Source: Prauserella flavalba
GTDB lineage: Bacteria > Actinomycetota > Actinomycetes > Mycobacteriales > Pseudonocardiaceae
Reading direction: 5' to 3'
NCBI RefSeq assembly: GCF_003202235.1
Contig: NZ_MASU01000011.1
Coordinates: 124,001 to 188,000, forward strand
DNA length: 64,000 bases
Shown here piece by piece: positions 10,782 through 20,641 of this stretch. Made by a program: the position numbers and the translations under genes. Position 1 is the stretch's first letter; the number at the start of each line of letters is the position of its first letter. The notes below the pieces were generated by a model, which worked only from the letters and a program-made list of their open reading frames with translations, did not search any database and was not told the DNA's origin.

Positions 10782-11690
10782 GTGGTGGACCTGGGCAGAC
10801 TGCGGACACTGCGGGAGTTCGCCGACCGGGGCAGTGTGACCGCGGCCGCACGCGCGCTGCACTGCACGCCGTCGGCGGTGTCGCAGCAGCTGCGGGCGCT
10901 GCAGGCGGAGGTGGGGCTCGCGCTGACCGAGCCCGCGGGGCGGGGGCTGCGGCTCACCGACGCCGGCAGGGCGCTCGTGGCGAGGGCCGACGAGGTGCTC
11001 TCCGCGCTGGACCGCGCGGAGGCCGAGCTGGACGCCTACCGGCGCTCGCCGAGGGGCCGCGTGCGGCTGGCGATCTTCCCTTCGGCGGGGCTGCTGTTGC
11101 TGCCGGGGCTGCTGCCGCGGTTCGCCGCGCGCGACGGCCTCGACGTGGACGTTCGCGACGTCGACATGACGCCTCCGGAGGTGCCGGGGCTGCTCGCCGA
11201 CCATGACGTGGTGGTGACCCATCGTGACGAGCACGCGCCGCCGTTCGCCGGTGAGCGCATCGACGTGGTGCCGCTGCTGAGGGAGCCCCTCGACGTGGCG
11301 CTGCCGCCGGGGCATCCGCTCGGCGACCGGGCGCACGTCGAGCTGACCGATCTGGCGACGGAGCGGTGGATCAGCGTCGACGTGGGGTTCCCCGTCGACG
11401 ACGTCCTGCTCTCGCTGGCGACGCGAACGGGCGTCCGACCGCGAGTGGCCCACCGCTTCAACGACTTCCGCATCACCGAGGCCCTCGTCGCCTCCGGCCA
11501 CGGCATAGCCCTGTTGCCGAGGTACACGATGGACACCCGCCGGGTGCTGCGCAGGCCCTTGGCGGGGATCCGCGCCGCGCGGGTGGTGGAGGCGGTGTTG
11601 CGAGCGGGCACCCGGCGTCCCGCCGTGACGGCGGTCCTCGACGCCCTGCGCGCCGAAGCCGCCCAGGTGGGAGCCGACCCACCCACCTGA
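10782..11690 (+). CDS. LysR-family transcriptional regulator
   Basis: A 302-aa LysR-type regulator. The winged helix-turn-helix is at residues 1-60 (LRTLREFADRGSVTAAARALHCTPSAVSQQLRALQAEVGL), then a linker helix and a periplasmic-binding-protein-like effector domain from about residue 85. The GTG at 10782 (followed by a second GTG) is used. Its divergent placement next to the EamA exporter is the standard LysR arrangement, so it probably senses a small molecule and controls that exporter and its own gene. The effector is unknown. It ends 1-2 bases before the 21-bp repeat array. Confidence 0.9.
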   Translation: MVDLGRLRTLREFADRGSVTAAARALHCTPSAVSQQLRALQAEVGLALTEPAGRGLRLTDAGRALVARADEVLSALDRAEAELDAYRRSPRGRVRLAIFPSAGLLLLPGLLPRFAARDGLDVDVRDVDMTPPEVPGLLADHDVVVTHRDEHAPPFAGERIDVVPLLREPLDVALPPGHPLGDRAHVELTDLATERWISVDVGFPVDDVLLSLATRTGVRPRVAHRFNDFRITEALVASGHGIALLPRYTMDTRRVLRRPLAGIRAARVVEAVLRAGTRRPAVTAVLDALRAEAAQVGADPPT

Positions 11691-11691
11691 C

Positions 11692-11774
11692 GCGAGTCGT
11701 GCGTTCCCGCTCGCGAGTCGTGCGTTCCCGACGCTGAGTTGTGCGTTCCCGACGCTGAGTTGTGCGTTCCGGAC
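11692..11774. repeat. Left block of 21-bp tandem repeats (4 units)
   Basis: Four consecutive units of 21 bases at 11692-11712, 11713-11733, 11734-11754 and 11755-11774 (the last slightly degenerate). The core GAGTCGTGCGTTCCCG is shared, with GAGTTGTGC variants in units 3 and 4. The block begins immediately after the LysR stop codon. Its core GCGAGTCGTGC is the reverse complement of the core of the right block. Confidence 0.9.
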
Positions 11775-11799
11775 AGGGAAGTCTCCGACCGGAGCGGGG

Positions 11800-11955
11800 G
11801 ACTCGCGTGCCTGAGGGCACGACTCGCGTGCTGGAGCGTACGACTCGCGGCCCTGGGCGTACGACTCGCGCGCCTGAGTGCACGACTCGCGTGCCCGAGT
11901 GCACAACTCGCGTGCTGGAGCGTACGACTCGCGGCCCTGGGCGTACGACTCGCGC
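11800..11955. repeat. Right block of 21-bp tandem repeats (7 full units plus a partial), inverted relative to left block
   Basis: Units start with GACTCGCG (one AACTCGCG) at 11800, 11821, 11842, 11863, 11884, 11905, 11926 and a partial at 11947, with exact 21-base spacing. Units 2-3 and units 6-7 are near-identical pairs, suggesting internal duplication. Because 21 is a multiple of three, heptapeptide-repeat reading frames exist on both strands, but they have no start/RBS context. The two blocks together fill the 322-base gap between the LysR and SDR genes and could fold into a long hairpin if transcribed. Confidence 0.92.
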
Positions 11956-12012
11956 ACAAAGCGGGTCCAACCATGACGGGAACTGACAGGGTTCGGCGGC
12001 ATCGTCGGATGC

Positions 12013-12930
12013 ATGGGTAACGAACTGGCAGGGAAGGTGGCCGTCGTCGCGGGAGGAACCCGCGGGGCGAGCAGGGGGATCGCGATCGAGCTGGGCAGGC
12101 GCGGTGCGTTCGTCTACGTCACGGGGAGGACGTCGGGACAGGAGCGGTCCGAAGTGGACCGGCCGGAGACCATCGAGGGCACCGTCGGGAAGATCGCCGA
12201 CGCGGGCGGCGAAGGGGCCGCCGTGCGGGTGGACCACCTCGACTCAGCGCAGGTCGCCGCGCTCGCCGAGCGCATCGACCGCGAGCACGGCCGGATCGAC
12301 ATCCTGGTGGACGGCATCTGGGGCGGCGACGAGTACATCGGGTGGGGCAAGCCGGTGTGGGAGCTGCCGCTCGACGGCACCCTGCGCATGATCCGCCTCG
12401 GCATCGACGCACACGTGATCACCAGCCACCACCTCCTCCCGCTGGTGATCCGCCGGCCGGGCGGCCTGGTGGTGGAGATGACCGACGGCACGGCGGAGTA
12501 CAACGCCAAGTTCCGGGTGGGCACGTCGCTCGGGTTCTACGTCGCGAAGGCCGCCGCTCACCACGTCGCGCTGGCCGAGGCGCACGAGCTGCGTGAGCAC
12601 GGCTGCACCGCGGTCGCCATGACGCCGGGCTGGTTGCGGTCGGAGGCCATGCTCGAGCACTACGGCGTCACCGAGGAGAACTGGCGGGACGCACTGGTGA
12701 GGGAGCCGCATTTCTGCATCTCCGAGTCGCCCGTCTTCGTCGGCCGGGCGGTCGCCGAGCTGGCCGCCGACCCGGACCGGCACCGTTTCACGGGGCAGAC
12801 GCTCAACAGCGGGCAGCTCGCGAAGATCTACGACGTCGACGACGTCGACGGCAGCAGGCCCGACGCCTGGCGCTACATCGACGAGGTGCAGGACCCCGGC
12901 AAGGCCGCGGACGCCACCAGCTACCGGTGA
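12013..12930 (+). CDS. SDR-family oxidoreductase (DHRS1-like)
   Basis: A 305-aa short-chain dehydrogenase. The Rossmann nucleotide motif is at residues 13-21 (AGGTRGASRG, a TGxxxGxG variant). The active-site YVAK has Tyr176 and Lys179. The usual catalytic Ser region reads VVEMTDGT (about 153-160), so Ser is replaced by Thr or Asp, as in some DHRS1-type members. An extended C-terminal region (HFCISESPVFVGRAVAELA, then LNSGQLAKIYDVDDVDG) is longer than classical SDRs and resembles the DHRS1 group. Substrate is unknown. It overlaps the convergent WYL regulator gene by 10 bases. The start ATG is preceded by no clear RBS. Confidence 0.85.
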   Translation: MGNELAGKVAVVAGGTRGASRGIAIELGRRGAFVYVTGRTSGQERSEVDRPETIEGTVGKIADAGGEGAAVRVDHLDSAQVAALAERIDREHGRIDILVDGIWGGDEYIGWGKPVWELPLDGTLRMIRLGIDAHVITSHHLLPLVIRRPGGLVVEMTDGTAEYNAKFRVGTSLGFYVAKAAAHHVALAEAHELREHGCTAVAMTPGWLRSEAMLEHYGVTEENWRDALVREPHFCISESPVFVGRAVAELAADPDRHRFTGQTLNSGQLAKIYDVDDVDGSRPDAWRYIDEVQDPGKAADATSYR

Positions 12931-13886
12931 CGGTCGGCCATCCGCTGTGCGGCGTCGGCGAACGCCGCCCGCACGGCGGGTGGTTCCAGCACCTCCACCC
13001 CGGTACCGAGGCCGAGCAGCTGCCCGGCCGCGATGTCGCCCTCCTCCAGCGGAAGCTCCACCTCGGTCCAGCCGTCGGCGTCGGGAGGCCCCGCGGCCTC
13101 CAGCGCGGTGAGGGCTACATCGGGCTCGACGCACCGCGGCAGCGCGCGCCGCCCACCCCTGCTCAACCGCACCCGCACGCGTTGCCGCCGCAGCGAACGC
13201 TCGAACTCCGCTGACGACCGCTGCCACCAGCCGGCGAGGTCGAAGTCGGCAGGCCGCTCGAACTTCTCGTCCAGCGGCTCCGACTCGGCCACCCGGCTGA
13301 CGCGGTAGGTGCGGACGGCGTCGCCGACCCTGGCGACGAGGTACCAGACGCCCGCCTTGAGCACGAGGCCGAGCGGGTCCAGCACCCGTTCGATCACCTC
13401 GTCGCCGCGCCGGTAACTGACTCTGGTCCTGCGCTGTTCCCACACGGCCTGCGCGATCGTCGCGAGGTGCTCGGCGTCGTCCTCCTCGCGGAACCAGCCC
13501 GGTGCGTCGAGGTGGAACCGCTGTGCGAGGTGCTGGGCCTGTTCCCGCAGCGGGGCGGGCAGTGTCGCCGACACCTTCGCGTGCGCCGCCGAGACGGCGG
13601 TGCCGAGGCCGAGTTCGGCGAGCGCTCGGGGCACGCCCATCGCGAAGATCGCCGCCGCTTCGCGGGAGGTGAGGCCGTCGAGCCTGGTCCGCCAGCCCTC
13701 GACGAGGCGCACCCCGCCGTAGCGGCCGGGCTCGGTCCACAGCGGAACCCCCGACGCCTGCAGCGTGGCGATGTCGCGGTGCATGGTTCGTTCGGAGACG
13801 CCGAGTGCCTCGGCGAGTTCGGCGACGGTGGCGCTACGCCTGCTCTGCAGGGTGAACAGCAGGGCCACCAGACGTTCCGCGCGCAT
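12921..13886 (-). CDS. YafY-type HTH and WYL-domain transcriptional regulator
   Basis: The N-terminal HTH_11 (MRAERLVALLFTLQSRR, SVSERTMHRDIATLQASGVP pattern) is followed by the WYL domain (about residues 135-205, containing VLDPLGLVLKAGVWYLVARVGDAVRTYRVSR) and a C-terminal WCX-like region. WYL domains bind nucleic-acid or nucleotide-like ligands and often control stress or defence genes. ATG 13886 is preferred because the family begins MRAERL; an ATG four codons upstream (13898) is possible. The start lies inside the 3' end of the DedA gene, so the pair is cotranscribed and probably coupled. It overlaps the SDR gene by 10 bases tail to tail. Confidence 0.87.
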   Translation of the reverse strand: MRAERLVALLFTLQSRRSATVAELAEALGVSERTMHRDIATLQASGVPLWTEPGRYGGVRLVEGWRTRLDGLTSREAAAIFAMGVPRALAELGLGTAVSAAHAKVSATLPAPLREQAQHLAQRFHLDAPGWFREEDDAEHLATIAQAVWEQRRTRVSYRRGDEVIERVLDPLGLVLKAGVWYLVARVGDAVRTYRVSRVAESEPLDEKFERPADFDLAGWWQRSSAEFERSLRRQRVRVRLSRGGRRALPRCVEPDVALTALEAAGPPDADGWTEVELPLEEGDIAAGQLLGLGTGVEVLEPPAVRAAFADAAQRMADRHR

Positions 13887-14442
13887 AGTCCAGATCATGC
13901 CCGGTCCGGCGCCGCCACACCGTGGCGACCAGTGCGGCGAGCACGACGGCGACGCCGAGCGACAGCAGCAGGCTCACGAACGACTCGTCGACCATCGTGC
14001 CGCCGAGGTAGCCGAGCAGGACGGCGTAGGTGGACCAGAGGGTCACGCCGATGAGGGACGCGGCGAGAAACACCGCGCGCGGCCAGCGCAGCGATCCGGC
14101 GAGCAGCGAGCCCGCCGTGCCGCCCGCGGGCAGCCAGCGCGCGATCACGAGCACGGCGACGGGCCGCCGTTCCAGCCGGGTCGTGAGCCAGCGGACGGTC
14201 GCGTCGGCGCTGCGCCGCCTGCGCACGCGGGCCAGCGCGCGCGACCCACCCCGCCTGCCGGTGACGTAGAGCAGGTAGTCGCAGAGCAGGCAGCCCGCGG
14301 AGGCGACGAGGATGATCGGCGCGATCGGACCGTCCTGCGCCGCGGCGACGACGCCCATGCCGATCAGCGTCACCTCGGTCGGGGCCAGCGGCACCGCCGC
14401 GATGACGAACAGCGCGAGCAGCGAGAGCGTCGAGACGTCCAC
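13834..14442 (-). CDS. DedA-family (SNARE-associated) membrane protein
   Basis: A 202-aa integral membrane protein with about five hydrophobic segments. The DedA/VTT-type core is visible: VPLAPTEVTLIGMGVVAA near the start and the conserved cytoplasmic FxRxxPxxR-like motif as VIARWLPAGGTAGSLLAG. DedA proteins are linked to undecaprenyl-phosphate or phospholipid translocation across the membrane. The gene is upstream of, and overlaps, the WYL regulator. Two palindromic elements lie between it and the leuA end. Confidence 0.8.
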   Translation of the reverse strand: MDVSTLSLLALFVIAAVPLAPTEVTLIGMGVVAAAQDGPIAPIILVASAGCLLCDYLLYVTGRRGGSRALARVRRRRSADATVRWLTTRLERRPVAVLVIARWLPAGGTAGSLLAGSLRWPRAVFLAASLIGVTLWSTYAVLLGYLGGTMVDESFVSLLLSLGVAVVLAALVATVWRRRTGHDLDYARGTSGGPAVHPAEQA

Positions 14443-14495
14443 GTACCGCTCAACGCAGGTCAGTCTGAGAACCCCTCAGCGTTGCCTCCAGAGGT

Positions 14496-14544
14496 GAGCA
14501 AGGGAGCTTTACTCCCGCAAAACGAGAGCAAAGCTCCCTTGCTC
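14496..14544. terminator. Palindromic element, GCAAGGGAGCTTT family
   Basis: Arms GAGCAAGGGAGCTTT (14496-14510) and its exact complement (14530-14544) flank a 19-base loop with partial pairing. The same family gives a perfect 24-bp stem at 34100-34152. It lies downstream of leuA (minus strand) and upstream of dedA. Its role as a terminator for leuA is inferred. Confidence 0.65.
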
Positions 14545-14564
14545 CCCTGTTGCCGGATGCACCG

Positions 14565-14605
14565 AAGGCCACCTTTGCTGCGTTGAGCGCAACAAAGGTG
14601 GCCTT
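14565..14605. terminator. Palindromic element, AAGGCCACCTT family
   Basis: Arms AAGGCCACCTTTG (14565-14577) and the exact complement (14593-14605) surround a CTGCGTTGAGCGCAA inner segment. It belongs to the same family as 1385-1437 and 22998-23050 and is 22 bases from the leuA stop codon, so it is the likely primary leuA terminator. Two different families stacked within 110 bases is notable. Confidence 0.7.
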
Positions 14606-14626
14606 GGGGGCCGGTGGCCGAAAAGG

Positions 14627-16492
<1,866 letters not shown>

Positions 16493-16534
16493 TCAGGCCC
16501 CGTCGCGGCAGCGAAGCAGGAGAGCACGTGCCAC
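16493..16534 (-). CDS. Leucine-rich leader peptide of leuA
   Basis: A 13-codon ORF reading MARALLLRCRDGA, with three consecutive leucine codons (CTC CTG CTT), ends 81 bases before the leuA ATG. Its GTG start lies 7 bases after TAAGCT (minus strand, 16547-16542), a TANNNT -10 hexamer, with TTTTCA 18 bases further upstream (16571-16566), so the mRNA probably begins at the leader start codon. Alternatively a longer in-frame GTG at 16552 adds six residues. Leader ORFs with Leu runs before leuA are known in actinobacteria. I infer that it senses charged tRNA-Leu. Confidence 0.75.
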   Translation of the reverse strand: MARALLLRCRDGA

Positions 16535-16663
16535 GTCGGCCAGCTTAACCACGGCGTGATCGCGTTGAAAAGGCGGGGCGAGGCCGAACCGTTATCGCCC
16601 GTCCCCTTCCAGTGGGTTACTGGCGCGTAGCTTTTCGCCGGGAGCCGTGGGAAACTGCGGGGC

Positions 16664-17104
16664 ATGGCTGAGCACGCCGAGAGGAAAGAGCAGGGCAGTG
16701 ACGCCGATGCGACGCAGGCGCTCCCGCCCAGCCCTTCCGTGTCGACCTTCCGCAACTCCGCCGACGAGCAGGAGCCTGCGCCGAAGCGCAAGACGGACTG
16801 GAAGGCGGTCCGCGACCAGGTCGTCGGCCTACTGGCCGGCGTGGTCCGCTGGGTCGGCCTGCTGTTCGCGCTCGTACTCGTCCTGCACGTGATCTTCGTG
16901 ATCGGCGAGGCCAACCCGGACAACGGCATCGTGTCGTGGGTCGCCGACTGGTCCGAGGGACTCTCCCTGGGCTTCAAGGACCTCTTCACGCCAGACGACC
17001 CGAAGCTCGCGGTGCTGGTGAACTACGGCATCGCCGCGATCTTCTGGCTCGTGGTGTCCTCGATCGTGGCCCGCATCATCCGCAGGGTGGGCGGCGCCTC
17101 CTGA
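16664..17104 (+). CDS. Two-helix membrane protein of unknown function
   Basis: A 146-aa protein with a charged, low-complexity N-terminus (about residues 1-48) and two hydrophobic segments, approximately 52-76 (VVGLLAGVVRWVGLLFALVLVLHV) and 118-138 (YGIAAIFWLVVSSIVARII). The segment between them is rich in Asp/Gly and probably faces outside. It is divergent from leuA and upstream of a type VII-like gene set, but 92 bases separate it from the next gene. No known domain is recognised. The coding call rests on strong codon bias and the membrane pattern. Confidence 0.75.
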   Translation: MAEHAERKEQGSDADATQALPPSPSVSTFRNSADEQEPAPKRKTDWKAVRDQVVGLLAGVVRWVGLLFALVLVLHVIFVIGEANPDNGIVSWVADWSEGLSLGFKDLFTPDDPKLAVLVNYGIAAIFWLVVSSIVARIIRRVGGAS

Positions 17105-17196
17105 GTGAAAGGCCGGTCCGAGCCCGCGTGGCTTTGTCATAATCGGGCGGCGCATTCGCCCGAATGACGCCGAGCCGCGCCGCACGGGGGTAATCG

Positions 17197-17697
17197 ATGT
17201 CCGCCCACATGGATCAGCTGATCGCCCAGTTCGAGAGTTTCCGGAGCAAGATCCGGCAGGCGGAGGCCGACTTCGCCGGCGTAGGCGAGATGCAGGAGCG
17301 CATCGCGGAGATCGAGAGCACCGCGACCTCACCGGACGGCACCGTCACCGTGGTCGCCGGCGCCGGCGGGACCGTCACCGACCTGCGGCTCACCCCCGGC
17401 GCCTTGCGGCAGGACGCCGGGCAGCTCTCGGCGACGATCATGAGCACGATGCGCCAGGCGGTCGCGGGTGCCGTCCGGCGGCAGGCCGGCATCGTGGACG
17501 ACGCGTTCGGGGACACGTTCGGCGTCAACACCTCGGAGCAGGTCCGGCAGGCACAGGCCGAGGCGTTCGGAACCCCGGAGGAAGAACCTGCGTCGCAGCA
17601 ACAGTCGCCGCGGCAGGAGCCGCCGTCGACGCGGCGGTCCGGTCCGGCGGACGACGACAACGACGACTACTTCGACCAAGGCTCGATCCTGCGCTGA
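17197..17697 (+). CDS. YbaB/EbfC-like protein of a type VII-associated locus
   Basis: A 166-aa protein whose first about 115 residues show the YbaB/EbfC fold pattern: an N-terminal coiled helix (MDQLIAQFESFRSKIRQAEADF), a beta-rich central part (GTVTVVAGAGGTVTDLRLTPGALR) and a C-terminal helix. An acidic, Gln/Pro-rich tail ends in DDDNDDYFDQGSILR. In actinobacteria such proteins commonly precede WXG100/EspC-like secretion substrates, as here. GGGGG lies upstream of the ATG at 17197. It could bind DNA or act as a chaperone-like partner of the secreted proteins; neither is shown. Confidence 0.8.
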   Translation: MSAHMDQLIAQFESFRSKIRQAEADFAGVGEMQERIAEIESTATSPDGTVTVVAGAGGTVTDLRLTPGALRQDAGQLSATIMSTMRQAVAGAVRRQAGIVDDAFGDTFGVNTSEQVRQAQAEAFGTPEEEPASQQQSPRQEPPSTRRSGPADDDNDDYFDQGSILR

Positions 17698-17720
17698 CCG
17701 ATCCCGACCGAGGGGGCCCG

Positions 17721-18059
17721 ATGCCCGACGGCATACAGACCAACATCGAGGCGATCTCCGCCTACGCCCGGCAGCTCCCGCACTACGAGGGCGAGGCCGA
17801 CAAGTTCGGCAACCTCATCGACGCCGCCGACGTGACCAACGAGGCCTGGGGCGTCATCGGGATCTTCGCCAAGCAGGGCTACACCGACCGCCTCGCCGAG
17901 CTGCGCTCGCTGCTGGACGACATGAAGGACGGCGTGGACGGCTTCATCACCAAGCTGAACAAGGCCGCGGAGATGTACCAGGACGCCGAGGACGCCGGGA
18001 AGATCACCTTCGGCCGGCACCAGGCGCAGATCGACGCGGCGGGAGGGCAGGGCTCGTGA
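17721..18059 (+). CDS. EspC/WXG100-like type VII secretion-associated protein
   Basis: A 112-aa helical protein without a signal peptide, of the length and helix-turn-helix hairpin layout of EspC-type (DUF2580-like) or WXG100 proteins. The first helix covers about residues 5-40 and the second about 55-95, with a short turn containing EAWGVIG. The expected role is co-secretion with, or targeting of, the next protein through an ESX machine. No ESX core genes (eccC, eccD, mycP) are in the window. It overlaps the next gene by 4 bases (GTGA). A GAGGGGG ribosome-binding site precedes the ATG. Confidence 0.75.
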   Translation: MPDGIQTNIEAISAYARQLPHYEGEADKFGNLIDAADVTNEAWGVIGIFAKQGYTDRLAELRSLLDDMKDGVDGFITKLNKAAEMYQDAEDAGKITFGRHQAQIDAAGGQGS

Positions 18060-19192
18060 CCGAACGCGAGAGCATCGCCGACACGCTGAACGTCCAGGCG
18101 TACGACGAGAGCACGGGCGCGAACATCGACCGCGCGGTGGGGCACGTGCCGGTGGTCGGCACCGTCTACGACTCCGGCAAGTCGATCGCCGCGCACGCCC
18201 AGCAGGCGGCACAGGCGGACAACCCGCAGGAGCTGGCCTCCGCGGGAGCGGCGCTCGTCGGCGACGGCGCGGCCTTCGTCGGCGCCGCGGCCGGCGACAT
18301 CGTCACCTTCGCCATGGACCCCATCGGCTGGCTGGTCGGCCACGGGCTCAACATGCTGCTCGAGCTGGTCCAGCCGCTTCAGGACGCGCTGCACCAGGTC
18401 ACCGGCGACGGCCCGGCCATCGGGCACGCGTCCGACAATTTCGTCACCATCGCGCAGGGCTTCGTCGCGCTCGCCGACGACTTCGAGCAGGCGGGCGACA
18501 CCGCGCTGGCCGAGTGGGTGGACGAGGCGGGCAACGCCGCGAAGGAGGCGCTCGGCGACTTCTCCTCCGGCATCCGAGGCATCGGCTCGGCGGCCGGCTC
18601 GGTCGCCGAGGTGCTGCAGATGTGGTCGATGGTCATGCAGGTCATCGAAGAGGTGATCAAGGCGATCATCACCGAGCTCGTGTCGTGGCTGATCACCATC
18701 TGGCTGCCCGCGCTGGCCGCGTCGGTGATCAGCTTCGGCAGCTCGGTCGCCGCCGCGATGACCGCCTCCATCGCCAAGGCCGCCAGCGTGCTCAAGAAGG
18801 TCACCGGCTACCTCGGCAAGTTCGGCAAGCTGCTCGACACCTTCATCGACTTCCTGGCGAAGTACTCGACGAAGGTCATGGAGATGACCAGGAAGTTCCG
18901 CATCGGCCGCTTCGCGGGTGAGTCGAGGTTCGGCCTCGACGTGCTGGAGGACACGGCCGGCGCCGCGCTCACCCCGAGCAACCGGGTGCTCTCCACGATG
19001 TTCGGAACCTCTGTCGGGGCTGGTCCCCTGCTCGCCGGTGCCGGAGCCAAAGCCGGTGTCGCGGCGGGCCGGACGGCCTACGGCGAGGGCACGGAAGACG
19101 TCAGCGTTGGAGGGGACGAGCCGTGGTTCGACAAGAGCGAGATCGGCGGGGATCAGAGCGCGCAGGAGACCCGAGGGAACCTGGACATCTAA
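18056..19192 (+). CDS. Large type VII-type cargo-like protein
   Basis: A 378-aa protein beginning at a GTG that overlaps the upstream stop. It lacks a signal peptide. Residues about 60-110 are hydrophobic/alanine-rich (AALVGDGAAFVGAAAGDIVTFAMDP then GWLVGHGLNMLLELVQPLQDAL), a pattern repeatedly seen in actinobacterial proteins encoded with WXG100 partners. Residues about 195-260 hold further hydrophobic helices (WLITIWLPALAASVISF). The C-terminal about 80 residues carry no toxin domain that I recognise. A secreted effector or membrane-active cargo is plausible. The following gene overlaps its 3' end by 70 bases, as expected for a cargo/partner pair. Confidence 0.7.
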   Translation: MTERESIADTLNVQAYDESTGANIDRAVGHVPVVGTVYDSGKSIAAHAQQAAQADNPQELASAGAALVGDGAAFVGAAAGDIVTFAMDPIGWLVGHGLNMLLELVQPLQDALHQVTGDGPAIGHASDNFVTIAQGFVALADDFEQAGDTALAEWVDEAGNAAKEALGDFSSGIRGIGSAAGSVAEVLQMWSMVMQVIEEVIKAIITELVSWLITIWLPALAASVISFGSSVAAAMTASIAKAASVLKKVTGYLGKFGKLLDTFIDFLAKYSTKVMEMTRKFRIGRFAGESRFGLDVLEDTAGAALTPSNRVLSTMFGTSVGAGPLLAGAGAKAGVAAGRTAYGEGTEDVSVGGDEPWFDKSEIGGDQSAQETRGNLDI

Positions 19193-19881
19193 CCGGCACG
19201 CCGGAGGAGCTGATCGCCCAGACACCCACCGAGGCGAGGCGGGGGGCGGCGGAGAAAATCTTCGCTCACGAGGAGCGGCTCGACGCGAAGCGCGACAGGA
19301 CGCTGGTCCGCCCCGGTTTCCGCGAACGGATCGAGGAGCTGCTTCGCGGGCAGTGGGGTGAGCCGGTGATCGTGCTGCGGCTGAGCGACAACACGCTCGC
19401 GTTCGACGTTCCCGGCAGGCGCCTGGATGGCACGGTCAAGGGCAAGAAGCTGATCCGGCGCTTCTTCTGGAACATCGTGCGCGGCATCGGCACCGCGGTG
19501 GGCTACGTCCTCTACCTGGCGCACAACTCGGCGGGTGGCAAGGCCTCGACCGAGCGCGTCGCGCAGGTGAAGGGTCCCGAGAACGCGATGGTGCTCGACC
19601 TGGTGGACCGGCTCCGCGGGGCGAAGGGACCGTGGCTGGCCTGTTCGCCCTCGTCGCTGGCGATCGTGGACACCGGATCGACCTTCACCGATCCCGCCGA
19701 CGCGCCGCCGCCGCGGATCCTGTGGCAGGCCCGGCGGCCGCAGGCGCCGGAGGTCGACCTCCGTGGGCGGACCATCACCTGGCCCGACGGATCGACGTTC
19801 GAGTTCCCCCTGCACGGTCGCACCGAGGACCGGCACCTCCGGACGTTTCTCGGGCCGCAGGGCACGATCAACTGGACCTAG
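19123..19881 (+). CDS. Hypothetical protein, possible partner/immunity protein of the type VII-like cargo
   Basis: A 252-aa protein. The GTG at 19123 is preferred because GGAGGGG lies 5 bases upstream, inside the cargo gene; this makes a 70-base overlap. The first about 25 residues may be dispensable, since the conserved-looking part starts near TGTPEELIAQTPTEARR. One hydrophobic segment (about residues 95-115, FFWNIVRGIGTAVGYVLYLA) is present. The C-terminal half contains beta-rich segments with Trp/Pro (RILWQARRPQAPEVDLRGRTITWPDGSTFEF). No known domain is recognised. Position immediately behind the cargo gene suggests an associated or immunity function, as inference only. Confidence 0.65.
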   Translation: MVRQERDRRGSERAGDPREPGHLTGTPEELIAQTPTEARRGAAEKIFAHEERLDAKRDRTLVRPGFRERIEELLRGQWGEPVIVLRLSDNTLAFDVPGRRLDGTVKGKKLIRRFFWNIVRGIGTAVGYVLYLAHNSAGGKASTERVAQVKGPENAMVLDLVDRLRGAKGPWLACSPSSLAIVDTGSTFTDPADAPPPRILWQARRPQAPEVDLRGRTITWPDGSTFEFPLHGRTEDRHLRTFLGPQGTINWT

Positions 19882-20471
19882 AACGCGGGGGTGCCCCAGC
19901 TGCCCGTGAAGGCGAAGTCCTCGAGGGGCACGCGTTTGCGCGGGGCGCTCTCCCTGGCGATGTCGCGCTCCTCGCCGAGCACCTCGGGCTCGGCGAGACC
20001 ACCGACGGCGATGGCGACGAGCGGGCGGACGTCGCCGGGCAGCTCGAACTCGCGGCTCACGGCCTCGTGGTCGAAGCCCGCCATCTGGTGCGCGACGAGC
20101 CCCTCGGCCACGGCCTGCAGCACGAGGTTCTCCGCCGAGAGTCCGGCGCCGTACTCGGCGTAGGGGATCTCACCCTTCTCGTTGCGGGTCAGCGCGAGCA
20201 CCACGAGCAGCGCGCCCGCGCGGTGCGCCCAGGACTGGTTGCGGTGCGTGAGCGTGCCGAGGATGCGGTCGTAGGTGTCCTCGCCCCGCCTGCCGACGAG
20301 GAACCTCGCCGGCTGGGTGTTGCCGAACGACGGCGCCCACCGCGCGGCCTCCAGCAGCGCCCGGAGTTGGTCGGCTGTGACATCGGCCATGTCGTCGAGC
20401 GCCCTCGGGCTCCAGCGGCGCGCGATCAGCTCGTGCACCGGGGCGCTCGTCTCGGCTTCCTTGTCACTCAT
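19878..20471 (-). CDS. Nitroreductase-family FMN oxidoreductase
   Basis: A 197-aa NAD(P)H:FMN nitroreductase-like enzyme. The FMN phosphate-binding RRWSPRALDD segment is near residues 18-27, the WAPSFGNTQPARF motif near 44-56 and AENLVLQAVAEGLVAHQMAGFD in the middle, followed by an LVAIAVGGLAEPEVLGEE segment. The physiological electron acceptor is unknown. The ATG at 20471 lies 6 bases after TACAGT (minus strand), a TANNNT hexamer with no ribosome-binding site, so a leaderless transcript is likely. Its 3' end overlaps the preceding convergent gene by 4 bases. Confidence 0.88.
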   Translation of the reverse strand: MSDKEAETSAPVHELIARRWSPRALDDMADVTADQLRALLEAARWAPSFGNTQPARFLVGRRGEDTYDRILGTLTHRNQSWAHRAGALLVVLALTRNEKGEIPYAEYGAGLSAENLVLQAVAEGLVAHQMAGFDHEAVSREFELPGDVRPLVAIAVGGLAEPEVLGEERDIARESAPRKRVPLEDFAFTGSWGTPAF

Positions 20472-20641
20472 GGGCTCACTGTAGGTCAGCGCCGTAGCAC
20501 GCGCGGCGCCCGGCGAGTGGCCGGGGCCACAAAGCGAGATGTCCTCGGTGCACACCCCCGGTACGCTGTCCCGAAGGTATGGAGCGGGCCCTTCGCAACA
20601 GAACCGTGAGGTGTGCTCGCTCCGGCGAGGAGGTTCGGCAA

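Noticed and set aside
11739-12020. Open frames with seven-residue peptide repeats across the 21-bp arrays
   Set aside because: The frames are a by-product of the 21-base period; no ribosome-binding site or start context, and both strands are equally open.
20556-20641. Possible promoter TACGCT upstream of lysC
   Set aside because: No -35 element at a proper distance; too weak to list.
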